From Halobellus sp. Atlit-31R (GTDB lineage Archaea > Halobacteriota > Halobacteria > Halobacteriales > Haloferacaceae), in assembly GCA_003665935.1 (NCBI GenBank), contig QPLR01000001.1, positions 124,001 to 188,000 on the forward strand: DNA of 64,000 nt. Reading direction: 5' to 3'. Position 1 is the first letter of the stretch, and every line of letters starts with the position of its first letter. Below the pieces are notes generated by a model. The model did not search any database, was not told the DNA's origin, and saw nothing but the letters and a program-made list of their open reading frames with translations. Shown in pieces: positions 8,823 through 16,935 of the stretch. A program made the translations under genes and the position numbers.

Positions 8823-9449
8823 TCAGTCGGACTGGTCGGCGTCGTCGTCGGCCTCGGCGCTCTCGGGATCGCCGCCCAAACCGCCGCCGAAGTCACGGTA
8901 CATCGCGGTCATATCGTGCTCGTCGTCGAACTCGACGAGCGTCTGGTCCAGCTCGGAGCGCAGTTCGTCGACCCGCGCAGAGAGCGCCTGGTACTCCTCG
9001 TGCTCTTCGAGCGTCGCGGCGTCCTTCTCGGACTCCAGGATTGCCTTCTTCGAGGCCAGCGAGAACAGTTCCTGGATGCCGTCGTCGTAGCTGTTGCGGA
9101 CCAGGAGGTTCTCGACCGTCTCCGTGAGCGACTCCCGGGAGACGGGCTTGACGAGGTAGTCGTCGAACCCCATCTCGACGATGTCGAAGTCGGGCTCGAC
9201 GGCAGTGACCATTGCCACGCGGCACTCGACGCCCCTCTCCCGGATCGCTTTCAGGGCTTCATCCCCCGAGAGATCCGGCATTCGGCGGTCGAGGAGGACG
9301 ACGGCGACGTCGTCGTCGAGTTCGTCGAGCGCTTCGCGGCCTCCGTAGGCGACGCGGACGCGATAGTCGCTTCTCAGCCACGTTGCGTACAGGTCAGCGA
9401 GGTCTGGCTCGTCTTCGACGACGAGCACTAGCGGCGGGTCAGCACTCAT
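8823..9449 (-). CDS. HalX-type response regulator
   Basis: A 208-residue protein: a receiver domain (VVEDEPDLADLY, phospho-acceptor Asp54 in VVLLDRRMPD, MVTAVEP, and DDYLVKPVS) followed by the haloarchaeal HalX domain (about 125-190; Leu/Glu-rich, predicted helical, YQALSARVDELRSELDQ) and a Gly/Asp-rich end. There is no DNA-binding domain, so it probably passes signals through protein contacts. The ATG at 9449 removes a non-coding-like extension. The promoter lies in 9450-9588 and includes a GGTGT/ACACC dyad. Confidence 0.93.
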   Translation of the reverse strand: MSADPPLVLVVEDEPDLADLYATWLRSDYRVRVAYGGREALDELDDDVAVVLLDRRMPDLSGDEALKAIRERGVECRVAMVTAVEPDFDIVEMGFDDYLVKPVSRESLTETVENLLVRNSYDDGIQELFSLASKKAILESEKDAATLEEHEEYQALSARVDELRSELDQTLVEFDDEHDMTAMYRDFGGGLGGDPESAEADDDADQSD

Positions 9450-9588
9450 TGGTATGTTCGCGGTGTTCCGGTGACACCGATATGATGGATTGGCTCCCGG
9501 GGGCATATCAAGATACCCCTTACGGCCCCACCAGCACGTGTGCGGTTTCGCCGGGCGACGGCGGGGCTACGTCGACAGTACGCCCCGA

Positions 9589-11088
9589 TCAGTTTCCGTT
9601 CGGACTGTAGTTCGGCGCTTCGTCGGTGATCATCACGTCGTGTGGGTGGCCCTCGGTCTGGCCGGCGCTGGAGACGCGGACGAACTCGGCGCGCTCTTTG
9701 AACGCCGGGATCGTCTCGGCACCGACGTAGCCCATCCCCGAGCGCATCCCGCCGACGAGCTGGTGGAGCTCGGAGGCGAGCGTCCCCTTGTACGGGGTCG
9801 CGGCTTCGACGCCCTCGGGCACGAACTCCTCGTCCTCTTCGCTGTCCTTGAGATAGCGCTCGCTGCCGCCGGACTTCATCGCGCCGACGGAGCCCATCCC
9901 GCGGTACTGCTTGTACTTCTTGCCGTTCATCGTGATGACGCGGCCCGGCGCCTCTTCGGTGCCGGCGAAGTACGACCCGAGCATCACGGCGTCTGCGCCC
10001 GCGGCGATGGCCTTGATCGCGTCGCCGGAGTAGCGGATGCCGCCGTCGGCGATGACGGGCACGCCCTCGGGCGCAGCGACGTCGGCGACTTCCGCGACGG
10101 CGGTGATCTGCGGCATCCCGGCTCCCGACACCACGCGCGTCGTACAGATCGATCCGGGGCCGATACCGACCTTCAGCCCGTCGGCGAAGTCGACGGCGGC
10201 CTCGGCGGCTTCGCGGGTACCGACGTTACCGACGACGACGTCGGCGTCGACGGAGCCTTTGATCTCGCGGGCGCTGTCGAGGACGTTGAGGTTGTGCGCG
10301 TGTGCGCAGTCGATGAAGATCACGTCGGCGTCGGCCTCGTCGGCCGCCTGGGCCCGGTCGGCGTCGAACGGACCGACGGCGACGCCGACGCGGAGTCGGC
10401 CGTCCGCGTCGCGGGCGGCGTGCTCGTGTTCGCGCCGCTGGAGGATGCCCTGCATCGTGACGAGACCGACGAGCCGGTCCCCGTCGTCGACGATCGGGAC
10501 GCGCTCGATCTTGTGCGCGTACATCAGTTCGAGCGCCTCGCGCGCCTCGACGTCGCGCGGGGCCGTGACGACCTCGTCGGTCATCGCCTCGCGCACCTCG
10601 TCGGTGTCGCCGACTTCCAGGTACGGCCGGATGTCGGTTCCCGAGATGATCCCCAAGACGACGTCGTCGTCGTCGACGACCGGCGCGCCGGAGACGCCCT
10701 CCCGTTCCATCATCGCGTCGACCTCTTGGACCGTCTGGCTCGGGTTCGCCGTGACGACGTTCTCGCGGCGGATGACCAGTTCGTCGGCGCGCTTGACGTG
10801 CTCGATCTCGGCGACCATCCGCTCGGCGTCCATATTCTGGTGCAGGACGCCGAGGCCGCCTTCGCGGGCCATCCCGATCGCCATCCCGGCTTCGGTGACC
10901 GTGTCCATCGCCGCCGAGAGAATCGGGATGTTCAGTTCGACGTTCTTCGAGACGTGGGTCGACACGTCGGCAGCGTCGGGCTCGACGCGGCTCTCCATCG
11001 GGCGCAACAGCACGTCGTCGAAAGTCAGCGCTTCCGGTACTTGCAGCTTCTCGGAGAATGAACCGTGTTCGGAAACGTCGTTCGCCAT
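9589..11088 (-). CDS. guaB: Inosine-5'-monophosphate dehydrogenase
   Basis: A 499-residue IMPDH, which oxidises IMP to XMP with NAD+ in guanine nucleotide synthesis. The N-terminal [10 protein letters not shown] and [12 protein letters not shown] are diagnostic. Two CBS domains occupy about 95-215. The catalytic loop [15 protein letters not shown] contains Cys315, and the flap region has [11 protein letters not shown] near the C-terminus. The ATG at 11088 was chosen because [15 protein letters not shown] begins conserved sequence and a CTTTTGA box lies about 27 bases upstream on the minus strand. Confidence 0.97.
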   Translation of the reverse strand: MANDVSEHGSFSEKLQVPEALTFDDVLLRPMESRVEPDAADVSTHVSKNVELNIPILSAAMDTVTEAGMAIGMAREGGLGVLHQNMDAERMVAEIEHVKRADELVIRRENVVTANPSQTVQEVDAMMEREGVSGAPVVDDDDVVLGIISGTDIRPYLEVGDTDEVREAMTDEVVTAPRDVEAREALELMYAHKIERVPIVDDGDRLVGLVTMQGILQRREHEHAARDADGRLRVGVAVGPFDADRAQAADEADADVIFIDCAHAHNLNVLDSAREIKGSVDADVVVGNVGTREAAEAAVDFADGLKVGIGPGSICTTRVVSGAGMPQITAVAEVADVAAPEGVPVIADGGIRYSGDAIKAIAAGADAVMLGSYFAGTEEAPGRVITMNGKKYKQYRGMGSVGAMKSGGSERYLKDSEEDEEFVPEGVEAATPYKGTLASELHQLVGGMRSGMGYVGAETIPAFKERAEFVRVSSAGQTEGHPHDVMITDEAPNYSPNGN

Positions 11089-11667
11089 ATAAACGGTCCA
11101 CAGTGAATCGTCAAAAGCGTTGCGAGACAGCACAGCCGTGCAGATCGTTGGCACGTATCTCTGCTCGATATACAGAGACGTGGATATTCCACCAGTCCGC
11201 AGTCGTGGGGCGACGGTTGAGGTGGGTAGTTACTGTCTCGCCAATTCTTGCCGGGAGTCGGATGCCGTCTTAGGCCGGACGCGACGAAACGATCGGGGGG
11301 TTCGGCGCGGTATTGTGGCGGTTCGTATATTCGAGCGACTCATTTCTGGACGATCCGATATTCCCGACGCGTACTCCTGAAAGAGCCCTGGTGTCGTGAG
11401 CACGCTTCCCACACAACGTTTAATATTCCCTTGGCATATATGTCAAATATGGACTCCGAGTGTCCCTCTGCATCGCGCATCGCGGGTCAGCCGACGACCG
11501 AATTCGATGCGAACTTTACATTTACAGCGATGCAGCCCAACAAACGCGGGAACCGGTCGCTTCCCGTGTGCGACTCGCTCGGAGTGCTCGGCCAGGCCCG
11601 CGGCGTCTCGCCGTCGGGGTTGCGCCCGTATCGCCGTTTGGCCGGCGGTGACGGCCGTTAGTCCCGA
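11089..11667. other. Gene-poor intergenic region upstream of guaB
   Basis: 579 bases with no convincing gene on either strand apart from one weak small ORF noted separately. It contains the guaB promoter (TATA-like box near 11113-11119), a 13-bp dyad GTGGA-TAT-TCCAC (11180-11192) of unknown role, and an AT-rich promoter-like segment at 11419-11450. Confidence 0.6.
11449..11661 (+). CDS. Possible small leaderless ORF (70 aa), unknown
   Basis: This ORF would encode a 70-residue peptide starting MDSECPSASRIAGQ. It is supported only by a TTTAATATT box (11419-11427) centred about 27 bases before the ATG at 11449, the spacing typical of leaderless haloarchaeal genes; an alternative ATG is at 11440. 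It ends 6 bases before the DUF5794 gene, so the transcript might instead be the leader of that gene. Composition is mixed and no family is recognised. Low confidence. Confidence 0.25.
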   Translation: MDSECPSASRIAGQPTTEFDANFTFTAMQPNKRGNRSLPVCDSLGVLGQARGVSPSGLRPYRRLAGGDGR

Positions 11668-12648
11668 ATGAGCGTCTCTCAGCACCCGGTCGCTCTCCGC
11701 CTCGAGCAGCAGGTGGGCGGTGCGACGCGGCTCCTCGCGACGGTGATGGCGCTACCGCTCGTCGACGGGATCTTCCCGGCCCTCATCATCGCCGGCACGC
11801 TCAGCACTCCGCTCGGCATCATCGAGACGGGACTGCTGATCTTCGGCGGGTCGGCGACGGTCGCAGTCATCCTCGCGGAGATGGACGGCACGCGCCGCGA
11901 ACAGGTGACGTCCGTGCTCGTCCTCGGTGCGTTCTTGATCCCGATCGCGGGACTCGAAGCGGTCTTCGCGGAGACCCTGAAGACGGTCCTGAACTTCGAG
12001 GTCTTCCACCGGTTCGCGGGCGTGGTGATCCTCGCGGTCGCCGCCAAGACCGCGTCCGCGAAGATCGGCGAGTACCTGCCCTCGCCGAGCGTCGTCATCG
12101 GCCTCGGGCTGATCGCGAGCCTCGACCTCCAGAACGCGACCCTCGTGGTCGACCCGAGCCTCACGACCGTCGGTCGCGCCGTCGCGGCCGTCGGGACGGG
12201 CGTGGCCTTCGCGCTCGTGGTGGCGCTCTTCGCCCCGCAGCTCCGCGGCGCGGTCGACATCGATCGCTTCCGCTTCGGGAGTTCGGTCGCGCTGGGTATG
12301 CTCGCGATCGACGTGCTGGGTCTCCTGCCGACCCAAGCGCCCGTCGCGCTCGGCGTGTTGGGCGTCACTGCGCTCTTCGCGTACGACCCCACGGCGGACG
12401 TGTCGGACAGGCGGGCTGTCGACGCCGACGACTCCGGGCCCGAGCCCGAGCCCGAGATCGAAACCGTCGCCGACGACACGAGCGCGCCCGATTCGCCCGC
12501 GGCGGGGTCGACCGTCGCCGACGGCGGCGACTGGGAGGACGCCGAGGCCGACGACCGGTCTCGCTCCGAGCGCGATCGCGGCGGCAGCGGCGGCGACGTC
12601 GGATACGGATACCCCGACACGGACGGATCCAGAGCTCCGTGGCTCTGA
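11668..12648 (+). CDS. DUF5794-type polytopic membrane protein
   Basis: A 326-residue haloarchaeal membrane protein. Six to eight hydrophobic segments lie in residues 20-235 (ALPLVDGIFPALIIAGTL, GLLIFGGSATVAVILAEM, VLVLGAFLIPIAGLEAVF, VVILAVAAKTASA, VVIGLGLIASL, VAAVGTGVAFALVVALFAP, LGMLAIDVLGLLP, LGVLGVTALFAYDP). A highly acidic, probably disordered cytoplasmic tail of about 85 residues follows. It matches my recollection of DUF5794, which commonly sits beside DUF5795, as here. Transport or sensing role unknown. Confidence 0.85.
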   Translation: MSVSQHPVALRLEQQVGGATRLLATVMALPLVDGIFPALIIAGTLSTPLGIIETGLLIFGGSATVAVILAEMDGTRREQVTSVLVLGAFLIPIAGLEAVFAETLKTVLNFEVFHRFAGVVILAVAAKTASAKIGEYLPSPSVVIGLGLIASLDLQNATLVVDPSLTTVGRAVAAVGTGVAFALVVALFAPQLRGAVDIDRFRFGSSVALGMLAIDVLGLLPTQAPVALGVLGVTALFAYDPTADVSDRRAVDADDSGPEPEPEIETVADDTSAPDSPAAGSTVADGGDWEDAEADDRSRSERDRGGSGGDVGYGYPDTDGSRAPWL

Positions 12649-12721
12649 GACCGCGCGTCGCTCCGCGGCCGGGGTCGCGCCGGCGCGACGGATTTACCAC
12701 GCTCCGCGTCGTTCCGAAGGT

Positions 12722-12943
12722 ATGAGCAACCGCGTCGTCGAAGGGCGGATGGTCACGCCGAAGCGACTCGCCGAACTCGTAGAGGGCGAGCGTCCGATGG
12801 AAGCCGAACCGATCGAGGAGGCCGAGATGGACTGCCCCGACTGTGGCGGCAACGTCATTTCGGTCGGCTATATGCCGAGTGTGACCGAGTTCGTGACCGC
12901 GTACAAGTGTCAGGACTGCTCGTGGTCGAAGACGGATCGGTGA
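12722..12943 (+). CDS. DUF5795-type zinc-ribbon protein
   Basis: A 73-residue protein with a zinc ribbon formed by Cys38, Cys41, Cys63 and Cys66 (CPDCGGN and YKCQDCSW). The N-terminal helix region is MSNRVVEGRMVTPKRLAELV. An A/T-box (GATTTACC) lies about 30 bases upstream of the ATG, so a leaderless transcript is likely. It follows the DUF5794 gene by 73 bases. The ribbon suggests nucleic-acid or protein binding; the exact role is unknown. Confidence 0.88.
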   Translation: MSNRVVEGRMVTPKRLAELVEGERPMEAEPIEEAEMDCPDCGGNVISVGYMPSVTEFVTAYKCQDCSWSKTDR

Positions 12944-13016
12944 CCGGTCTCCCCGGTGACGCTGACCGATCGTAATCCCTTTATGTAGAATCAGCATACG
13001 AGTGGATGCACACACA

Positions 13017-13196
13017 GGGGCCGTGGCCAAGCCCGGCATGGCGACTGACTCCAGAGGCTTGGCGCCCGGTGACGACACTCCAGACTGATATACCGAGCGA
13101 CCGACTGATCATCGGTTCGCGACGACGACCCTCTGGAGTACCGAGGCGCGTACCGGAGATATCAGTCGATCGGGGGTTCAAATCCCTCCGGCCCCA
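13017..13196 (+). tRNA. trnW: tRNA-Trp (CCA) with a large intron
   Basis: The acceptor arms GGGGCCG (13017-13023) and CGGCCCC (13189-13195) pair, with discriminator A at 13196. The D arm is in GTGGCCAAGCCCGGCATGGC, the T arm in GGGGGTTCAAATCCCTC. The anticodon stem is ACTGA/TCAGT and the anticodon CCA is at 13051-13053. An intron of about 106 nt (13055-13160) interrupts after position 37, as in other haloarchaeal tRNA-Trp genes. CCA is not encoded. A TTTATGTA box about 35 bases upstream is a plausible promoter. Confidence 0.96.
13055..13160 (+). ncRNA. tRNA-Trp intron, probable box C/D guide RNA
   Basis: The intron sits between tRNA positions 37 and 38. In other haloarchaea this intron is a box C/D RNA guiding 2'-O-methylation of its own pre-tRNA at positions 34 and 39. 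Here C-like (GGTGACGA) and D-like (CTGA) boxes can be seen. A nonamer CTCTGGAGT (13131-13139) is perfectly complementary to the anticodon-loop region ACTCCAGAG (13048-13056), as expected of a guide. Intron borders are assigned from the anticodon-stem pairing; the bulge-helix-bulge was not folded. Confidence 0.75.
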
Positions 13197-13514
13197 TTCC
13201 GAATTTAAAACTTTCTGAACCTCAGGTAAACGTAGAGCCGAAAGTCTGTGAGTTCTGCGGCTGTTATATCACAGAAGTCGACCAAAACTGTGCGGCTCTG
13301 GCTGTCGGGAGGTGTCAGGAACGACGCCGCTGGACTTCGCCGCGAAACGCGACAGTGGTCTGAAACGGCCGAAAAAGCGCGTTACAGCTGTCAAAGTGAG
13401 AGACGAAGATACGCCGAGTGCACCGAAACAGGTGTGCGTGTCGGATCCCACCTCCGAAGTCCGTGACTCTCGGGAGGGGCGAAAGGTTAGGGAAGAGCAC
13501 GAGAGAACTCGGCT
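13197..13514. other. AT-richer spacer after tRNA-Trp, no gene seen
   Basis: 318 bases, visibly lower in GC than the flanks. The short ORFs crossing it have poor composition and no recognisable motif. A short A-rich stretch GAATTTAAAAC directly follows the tRNA and could be its terminator or a promoter. No inverted terminal repeats or integrase gene were seen. Confidence 0.5.
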
Positions 13515-14195
13515 GTGCCACGTATCTCTGATCCCGATCTCGTCACCGACGATCAGGTGGAACTGGTCACGCTAGCGTTCAACCGGTTCGAATCGGCGTT
13601 CGGGACGCTGGGGAAGACGCCCTTTCCGGGTGTGTACACGTCCGAGGCACGGTATCTAGCGGTACGCATCGCGATTCCTCACTGGTTCGTGCGGAGCACG
13701 CAGGTCGGGAGCGCAGACAGCGACCGAGAACTGAACAGGACACCGACAGAGACCTTCGAGGAGGGTGGAGACTGTGTCGATCGCTGCGTCCTTCTGGGGT
13801 CACTCTGGGCGACGCTGTCGCTTCCGTCCGAGCTGTACTCGATCTCGAGCGAAGACTCCGACAGCGCGCACCTGACTGCGATCGCGACGATTCCGGACGT
13901 CGACGACGGGCCGTCACCGGAGGCAGTGTCCGCTGAGCTCGTTCGGATCTATACCGATCACTTGTCGCGTGAGCTCGAGCCGACCGACATCTTCTCTTGG
14001 ACTGATGACGGCGAGTTGCATCTGATCGCCGATCCCGTGTTCTCCGATCACGTCGGGGATATCGGGTCGATGGTCGAGCACGGATTTGCGACGGTAGACG
14101 GGCAAGGGGAAGTCGAGTGGGAGTTCCACAACGAGATACAAGACGTGGTCGTTCCCACCGGCGGCTCCGCGTACCATCGATACAAATCGATGTGA
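13515..14195 (+). CDS. Transglutaminase-like cysteine peptidase-fold protein
   Basis: A 226-residue protein from a GTG start at 13515. The segment EEGGDCVDRCVLLGSLW resembles the transglutaminase-core active-site motif (GDCxDxxxLL), with Cys87 as nucleophile. His119 (DSAHLTAIA) and Asp173 (LHLIADPVF) follow in the right order for a Cys-His-Asp triad. There is no signal peptide or membrane span, so it is probably cytoplasmic. It stands alone between gene-poor spacers downstream of tRNA-Trp. The substrate is unknown; the activity call rests on the triad only. Confidence 0.72.
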   Translation: MPRISDPDLVTDDQVELVTLAFNRFESAFGTLGKTPFPGVYTSEARYLAVRIAIPHWFVRSTQVGSADSDRELNRTPTETFEEGGDCVDRCVLLGSLWATLSLPSELYSISSEDSDSAHLTAIATIPDVDDGPSPEAVSAELVRIYTDHLSRELEPTDIFSWTDDGELHLIADPVFSDHVGDIGSMVEHGFATVDGQGEVEWEFHNEIQDVVVPTGGSAYHRYKSM

Positions 14196-14579
14196 TGGGT
14201 GCGACCCGCCTGGTGAGTGATCACGAATGCGTTCTCCGGTGGCGGAGGACAAAAGTACGCAGTGCGGTTTCCCCGCTTCAGTTCGGCCTCTCCGGCGGTC
14301 CAGAGTTCCCCGTCGTCGCCGGACTCGGCGTCATCTCGTCGCCACCCCGGCAGTCGTCGGCTGTCGGATCAGTCAGGGCCCGGAGAGCCGACAGAGTCAG
14401 CGCGCTGGGGAGGCGTCGGCGTAGCCAGCCGCCGCTTCCCGTCGCGTCACAGCACCGCTAGCGGACCCGTGACGGACGGCTCTCAGCCCACCTACGGACT
14501 CAGTAAAACTTAGGACGCGGTATCCAAATAGTCGGATAAGCGCTGGCAGATCCCCAACCGACTGGCTGCGCCCCAACCA
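14196..14579. other. Spacer with no supported gene
   Basis: 384 bases. Several overlapping Arg/Ser-rich reading frames are present but none shows coding-like composition or a motif. The last 70 bases (AGTAAAACTTAGG and TATCCAAATAG) are AT-richer and probably contain the promoter of the pilin gene at 14580. Confidence 0.5.
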
Positions 14580-15008
14580 ATGACACGGCAGACGTACCTT
14601 CGCTCGGACGACCGCGCTGTCTCGCCCGAGATCGGTATCTTGCTGATGATCGTGGTGACGGTGTCTCTCGCCGGCGTCGTCGGGACGTTCGTCCTACTGC
14701 AGGGCGACGCGATCGATCGGGACACGCCCCAGGCCTCGTTCGACTGGGAGTACGATCGGACGACGCAGTCGGTCACCGTCTCTCAGGAGAGCGGCGAGGA
14801 GCTGAACGCCACGGCGCTCGGCGTGGACGAGCTCGGATCGCGTGACGGGATCACGTTGGTCGAGGCCGGTGAGGGCGAGACGTACGCGCCCGACGACGAC
14901 GTCGCGCGCGGCACCTACGAGCCGGGCGAGACGATCCGGATCGTCTGGCAGCCGCCGTCGGGTGACGAGCCCGTGACGCTCGACGAGAGTACCGCCCCGG
15001 GCGGCTGA
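14580..15008 (+). CDS. Type IV pilin-like protein
   Basis: A 142-residue protein with a class III (archaeal prepilin) N-terminus: positively charged leader, DDRAVSPEIG, then a 20-residue hydrophobic helix (ILLMIVVTVSLAGVVGTFVL). PibD peptidase is expected to cut just before or within the AVSPEIG region. The remainder is an acidic beta-rich pilin head typical of the archaeal type IV pilin N-terminal (DUF1628) family, present at the cell surface. It is monocistronic. Two more pilin-like genes occur at 50206 and 58852. Confidence 0.88.
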   Translation: MTRQTYLRSDDRAVSPEIGILLMIVVTVSLAGVVGTFVLLQGDAIDRDTPQASFDWEYDRTTQSVTVSQESGEELNATALGVDELGSRDGITLVEAGEGETYAPDDDVARGTYEPGETIRIVWQPPSGDEPVTLDESTAPGG

Positions 15009-15293
15009 CCGCGCTGCCCTCGGGCGGAACGAGGCAACTCTCGTACCGGCGGTTACTCCGGGGGAACGACCGTTCGCGCCCGATTGGAACGGGCGTCTCA
15101 GAGGCGAACGAGTCGGTTCGGGCGCGGGCGCGGTCGAACCCCGCGGGAACGAATCACTGAGCGCCGCAGTGAGTCCCAAAACGAGTTCGACGAGCTCCTG
15201 CAGTTCGAGTGCGATCGGCGGGCGCTCCCGTCGGTCCGGGCCGGAGTCGGGCGAGAGAAATCTATTAGCCGTTCGCCGCAGAACGTGTGGGAA

Positions 15294-15554
15294 ATGAGCA
15301 TCGTTTCCGGGCGTGTCGACGCCGAGACGGACCGGTGTACGCTGTGCCGGCGGAACCGCAACACGGAGCGGCACCAGGGAAAGTCGCTGTGCGGGGGCTG
15401 CGAGCGGAAGCTTCGGGACGCCAACCTCCTCGGTTCGGTTCCGACAGCGACAGCGGACGAGGACGGTGCGCTGGACGCGGAGGCGACGGCTGATCTCGGA
15501 GAGCGGGCCGGTGTCGAGCAGCTCGAAGGGAACCGGTATCTGATCGTGATCTGA
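15294..15554 (+). CDS. Small zinc-ribbon protein, unknown
   Basis: An 86-residue protein with two CxxC pairs (Cys15/Cys18 in CTLCRR and Cys33/Cys36 in CGGCER) forming a likely zinc finger, followed by an acidic C-terminal half ending RYLIVI. The ATG at 15294 is preferred because a TCTATTA box (15261-15267) sits about 30 bases upstream, indicating a leaderless transcript; the longer ORF from 15084 adds Arg-rich non-coding-like sequence. The family is not recognised. Confidence 0.72.
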   Translation: MSIVSGRVDAETDRCTLCRRNRNTERHQGKSLCGGCERKLRDANLLGSVPTATADEDGALDAEATADLGERAGVEQLEGNRYLIVI

Positions 15555-15580
15555 GAGTCGGCGGGAGCGACCCCCGACGC

Positions 15581-16780
15581 TCAGAGCTGCCGCAAGCCGG
15601 CGACTTCGACTACGGGGAGCGCCTCCGAGCCGAGGACCGACGAGCTGCCGGTGACCTCGCCCCAGAGAGCGATGCGTTCGCCGACCAGCAGGCGGAACTG
15701 CACGTCGCCGTCGAAGAATCGGCCCTCTGGCCACCGACCGACGAGGTCGCCGATCGGTCGTCCGTCGCGTTCGATACGGAGAACCAGAGACCGGGTCGCG
15801 TGGCCGACGCGCGTCTCCGTAACCGTCCCGACGTACAGAACCACCGTCCCGGAGAGTGCCTCCGGCCGCGAGCGCAACTCCCCGTAGTCGGGCGTGGTCG
15901 CGTTCGGCGGGAGCGCCGCCGAGACGTTCGACGGGAGCGCTTCCGAGAGGCTCGAGGCGTTCGTCCGCGCTCGGTCCCGCGTCGGCGTGTGGGTCGTTGG
16001 TGACGCCGACGGCGACGACCCCCGATCCGCGAGGCGAGTGTCCGGCACCCGAACGGCCGGGAGGCGCGAGCCGATCCACGCTGCACTCTCCGAGGTCGCC
16101 GCCCGGAGCTCCGGCGAGCGCTGGACGGCCTCGGAGATCGCTTCGACCACGAGATACGTCGCGAACCCACCGGCGGCGTACCTGCCGCCCTTCTTCAGCG
16201 CCGCCCGCCGCGAGATCGCCTCGCCGTCTTCGTCGTCTTCGCCGTCTTCCCCGTCTTCGTCGTCTTCGCCGTCCTCACCGTCCTCACCGTCTTCTCCCCC
16301 GCCGTCTCCGTCCGCTTTTTCCTCGCCACCGACCGGATCACCGAGCCAGTTTCGCTCGACTCCGTCGCCGTCTTCTTCCCCCGCGTCGGCGAAGTCGTAG
16401 ACGAACGACTCGACACCCGTCTCGCGCACCTGGGTCGCGATCGCTGCGGCGTCCAGCTCGACGAGCGCTGGCCGGCGGGCGTCGGGAACGAGACTCACTT
16501 CCCCGACGGCGGCGAGGTACGATTCGACTCCATCGCGCTCGCAGCGTCGGACGAACGCCCTCGTCATCTCCGCCGAGATCCGCCCGCCGGTCGCGACCCA
16601 GATTCGGACCTCCCGCCGGGACCCGTCCGGCGTCTCCCCCGCGGCTTCGACGTGGAGGTCAGAGCCGCTGAACCGCACCTGGGTATCGTAGTCTCTGGCT
16701 TGCCAGATCCGTTCGAGGACGGCCGCCAGTTCGACGTCGGACCGCGCTCTGATCACAGAGCGGAGTGGGGGACTGCCCAT
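15581..16780 (-). CDS. Hypothetical protein with restriction-endonuclease-like N-terminus and acidic linker
   Basis: A 399-residue protein in four parts. Residues 1-135 resemble a nuclease-like alpha/beta fold (VRIWVATGGRISAEMTRAFV). Next is a very acidic Glu-Asp-Gly repeat (about 160-190). A short Tat/twin-Arg-like or membrane-anchor region SRRAALKKGGRYAAGGFATY follows, then a Ser/Thr/Pro-rich linker and a C-terminal beta domain (VVLYVGTVTE, then a final ALPVVEVAGLRQL) that looks OB-fold-like. An internal hydrophobic segment could anchor it in the membrane. Function not known; the nuclease fold is a weak inference. A TTCTAAC box lies about 30 bases upstream of its ATG. Confidence 0.8.
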   Translation of the reverse strand: MGSPPLRSVIRARSDVELAAVLERIWQARDYDTQVRFSGSDLHVEAAGETPDGSRREVRIWVATGGRISAEMTRAFVRRCERDGVESYLAAVGEVSLVPDARRPALVELDAAAIATQVRETGVESFVYDFADAGEEDGDGVERNWLGDPVGGEEKADGDGGGEDGEDGEDGEDDEDGEDGEDDEDGEAISRRAALKKGGRYAAGGFATYLVVEAISEAVQRSPELRAATSESAAWIGSRLPAVRVPDTRLADRGSSPSASPTTHTPTRDRARTNASSLSEALPSNVSAALPPNATTPDYGELRSRPEALSGTVVLYVGTVTETRVGHATRSLVLRIERDGRPIGDLVGRWPEGRFFDGDVQFRLLVGERIALWGEVTGSSSVLGSEALPVVEVAGLRQL

Positions 16781-16935
16781 CTACGACGACGTGATGCGGC
16801 AGCGCGGTTAGAATTTTCTTTCGGCATACGGTGACGGCGAGCCCAACGCTGTAGCTGCCGAGACGGCTACTGAGGGCTCTATAGAGCTACTAGTAACGGT
16901 TTCGTACTCGAGCGGTAAGCCGACCGTAGCTCAGT

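Noticed and set aside
13312..13575. Plus-strand ORF in the spacer after tRNA-Trp
   Set aside because: Overlaps the transglutaminase-like start; weak composition and no motif.
14117..14513. Overlapping plus-strand ORFs downstream of the transglutaminase-like gene
   Set aside because: Arg/Ser-rich frames with no consistent frame preference.
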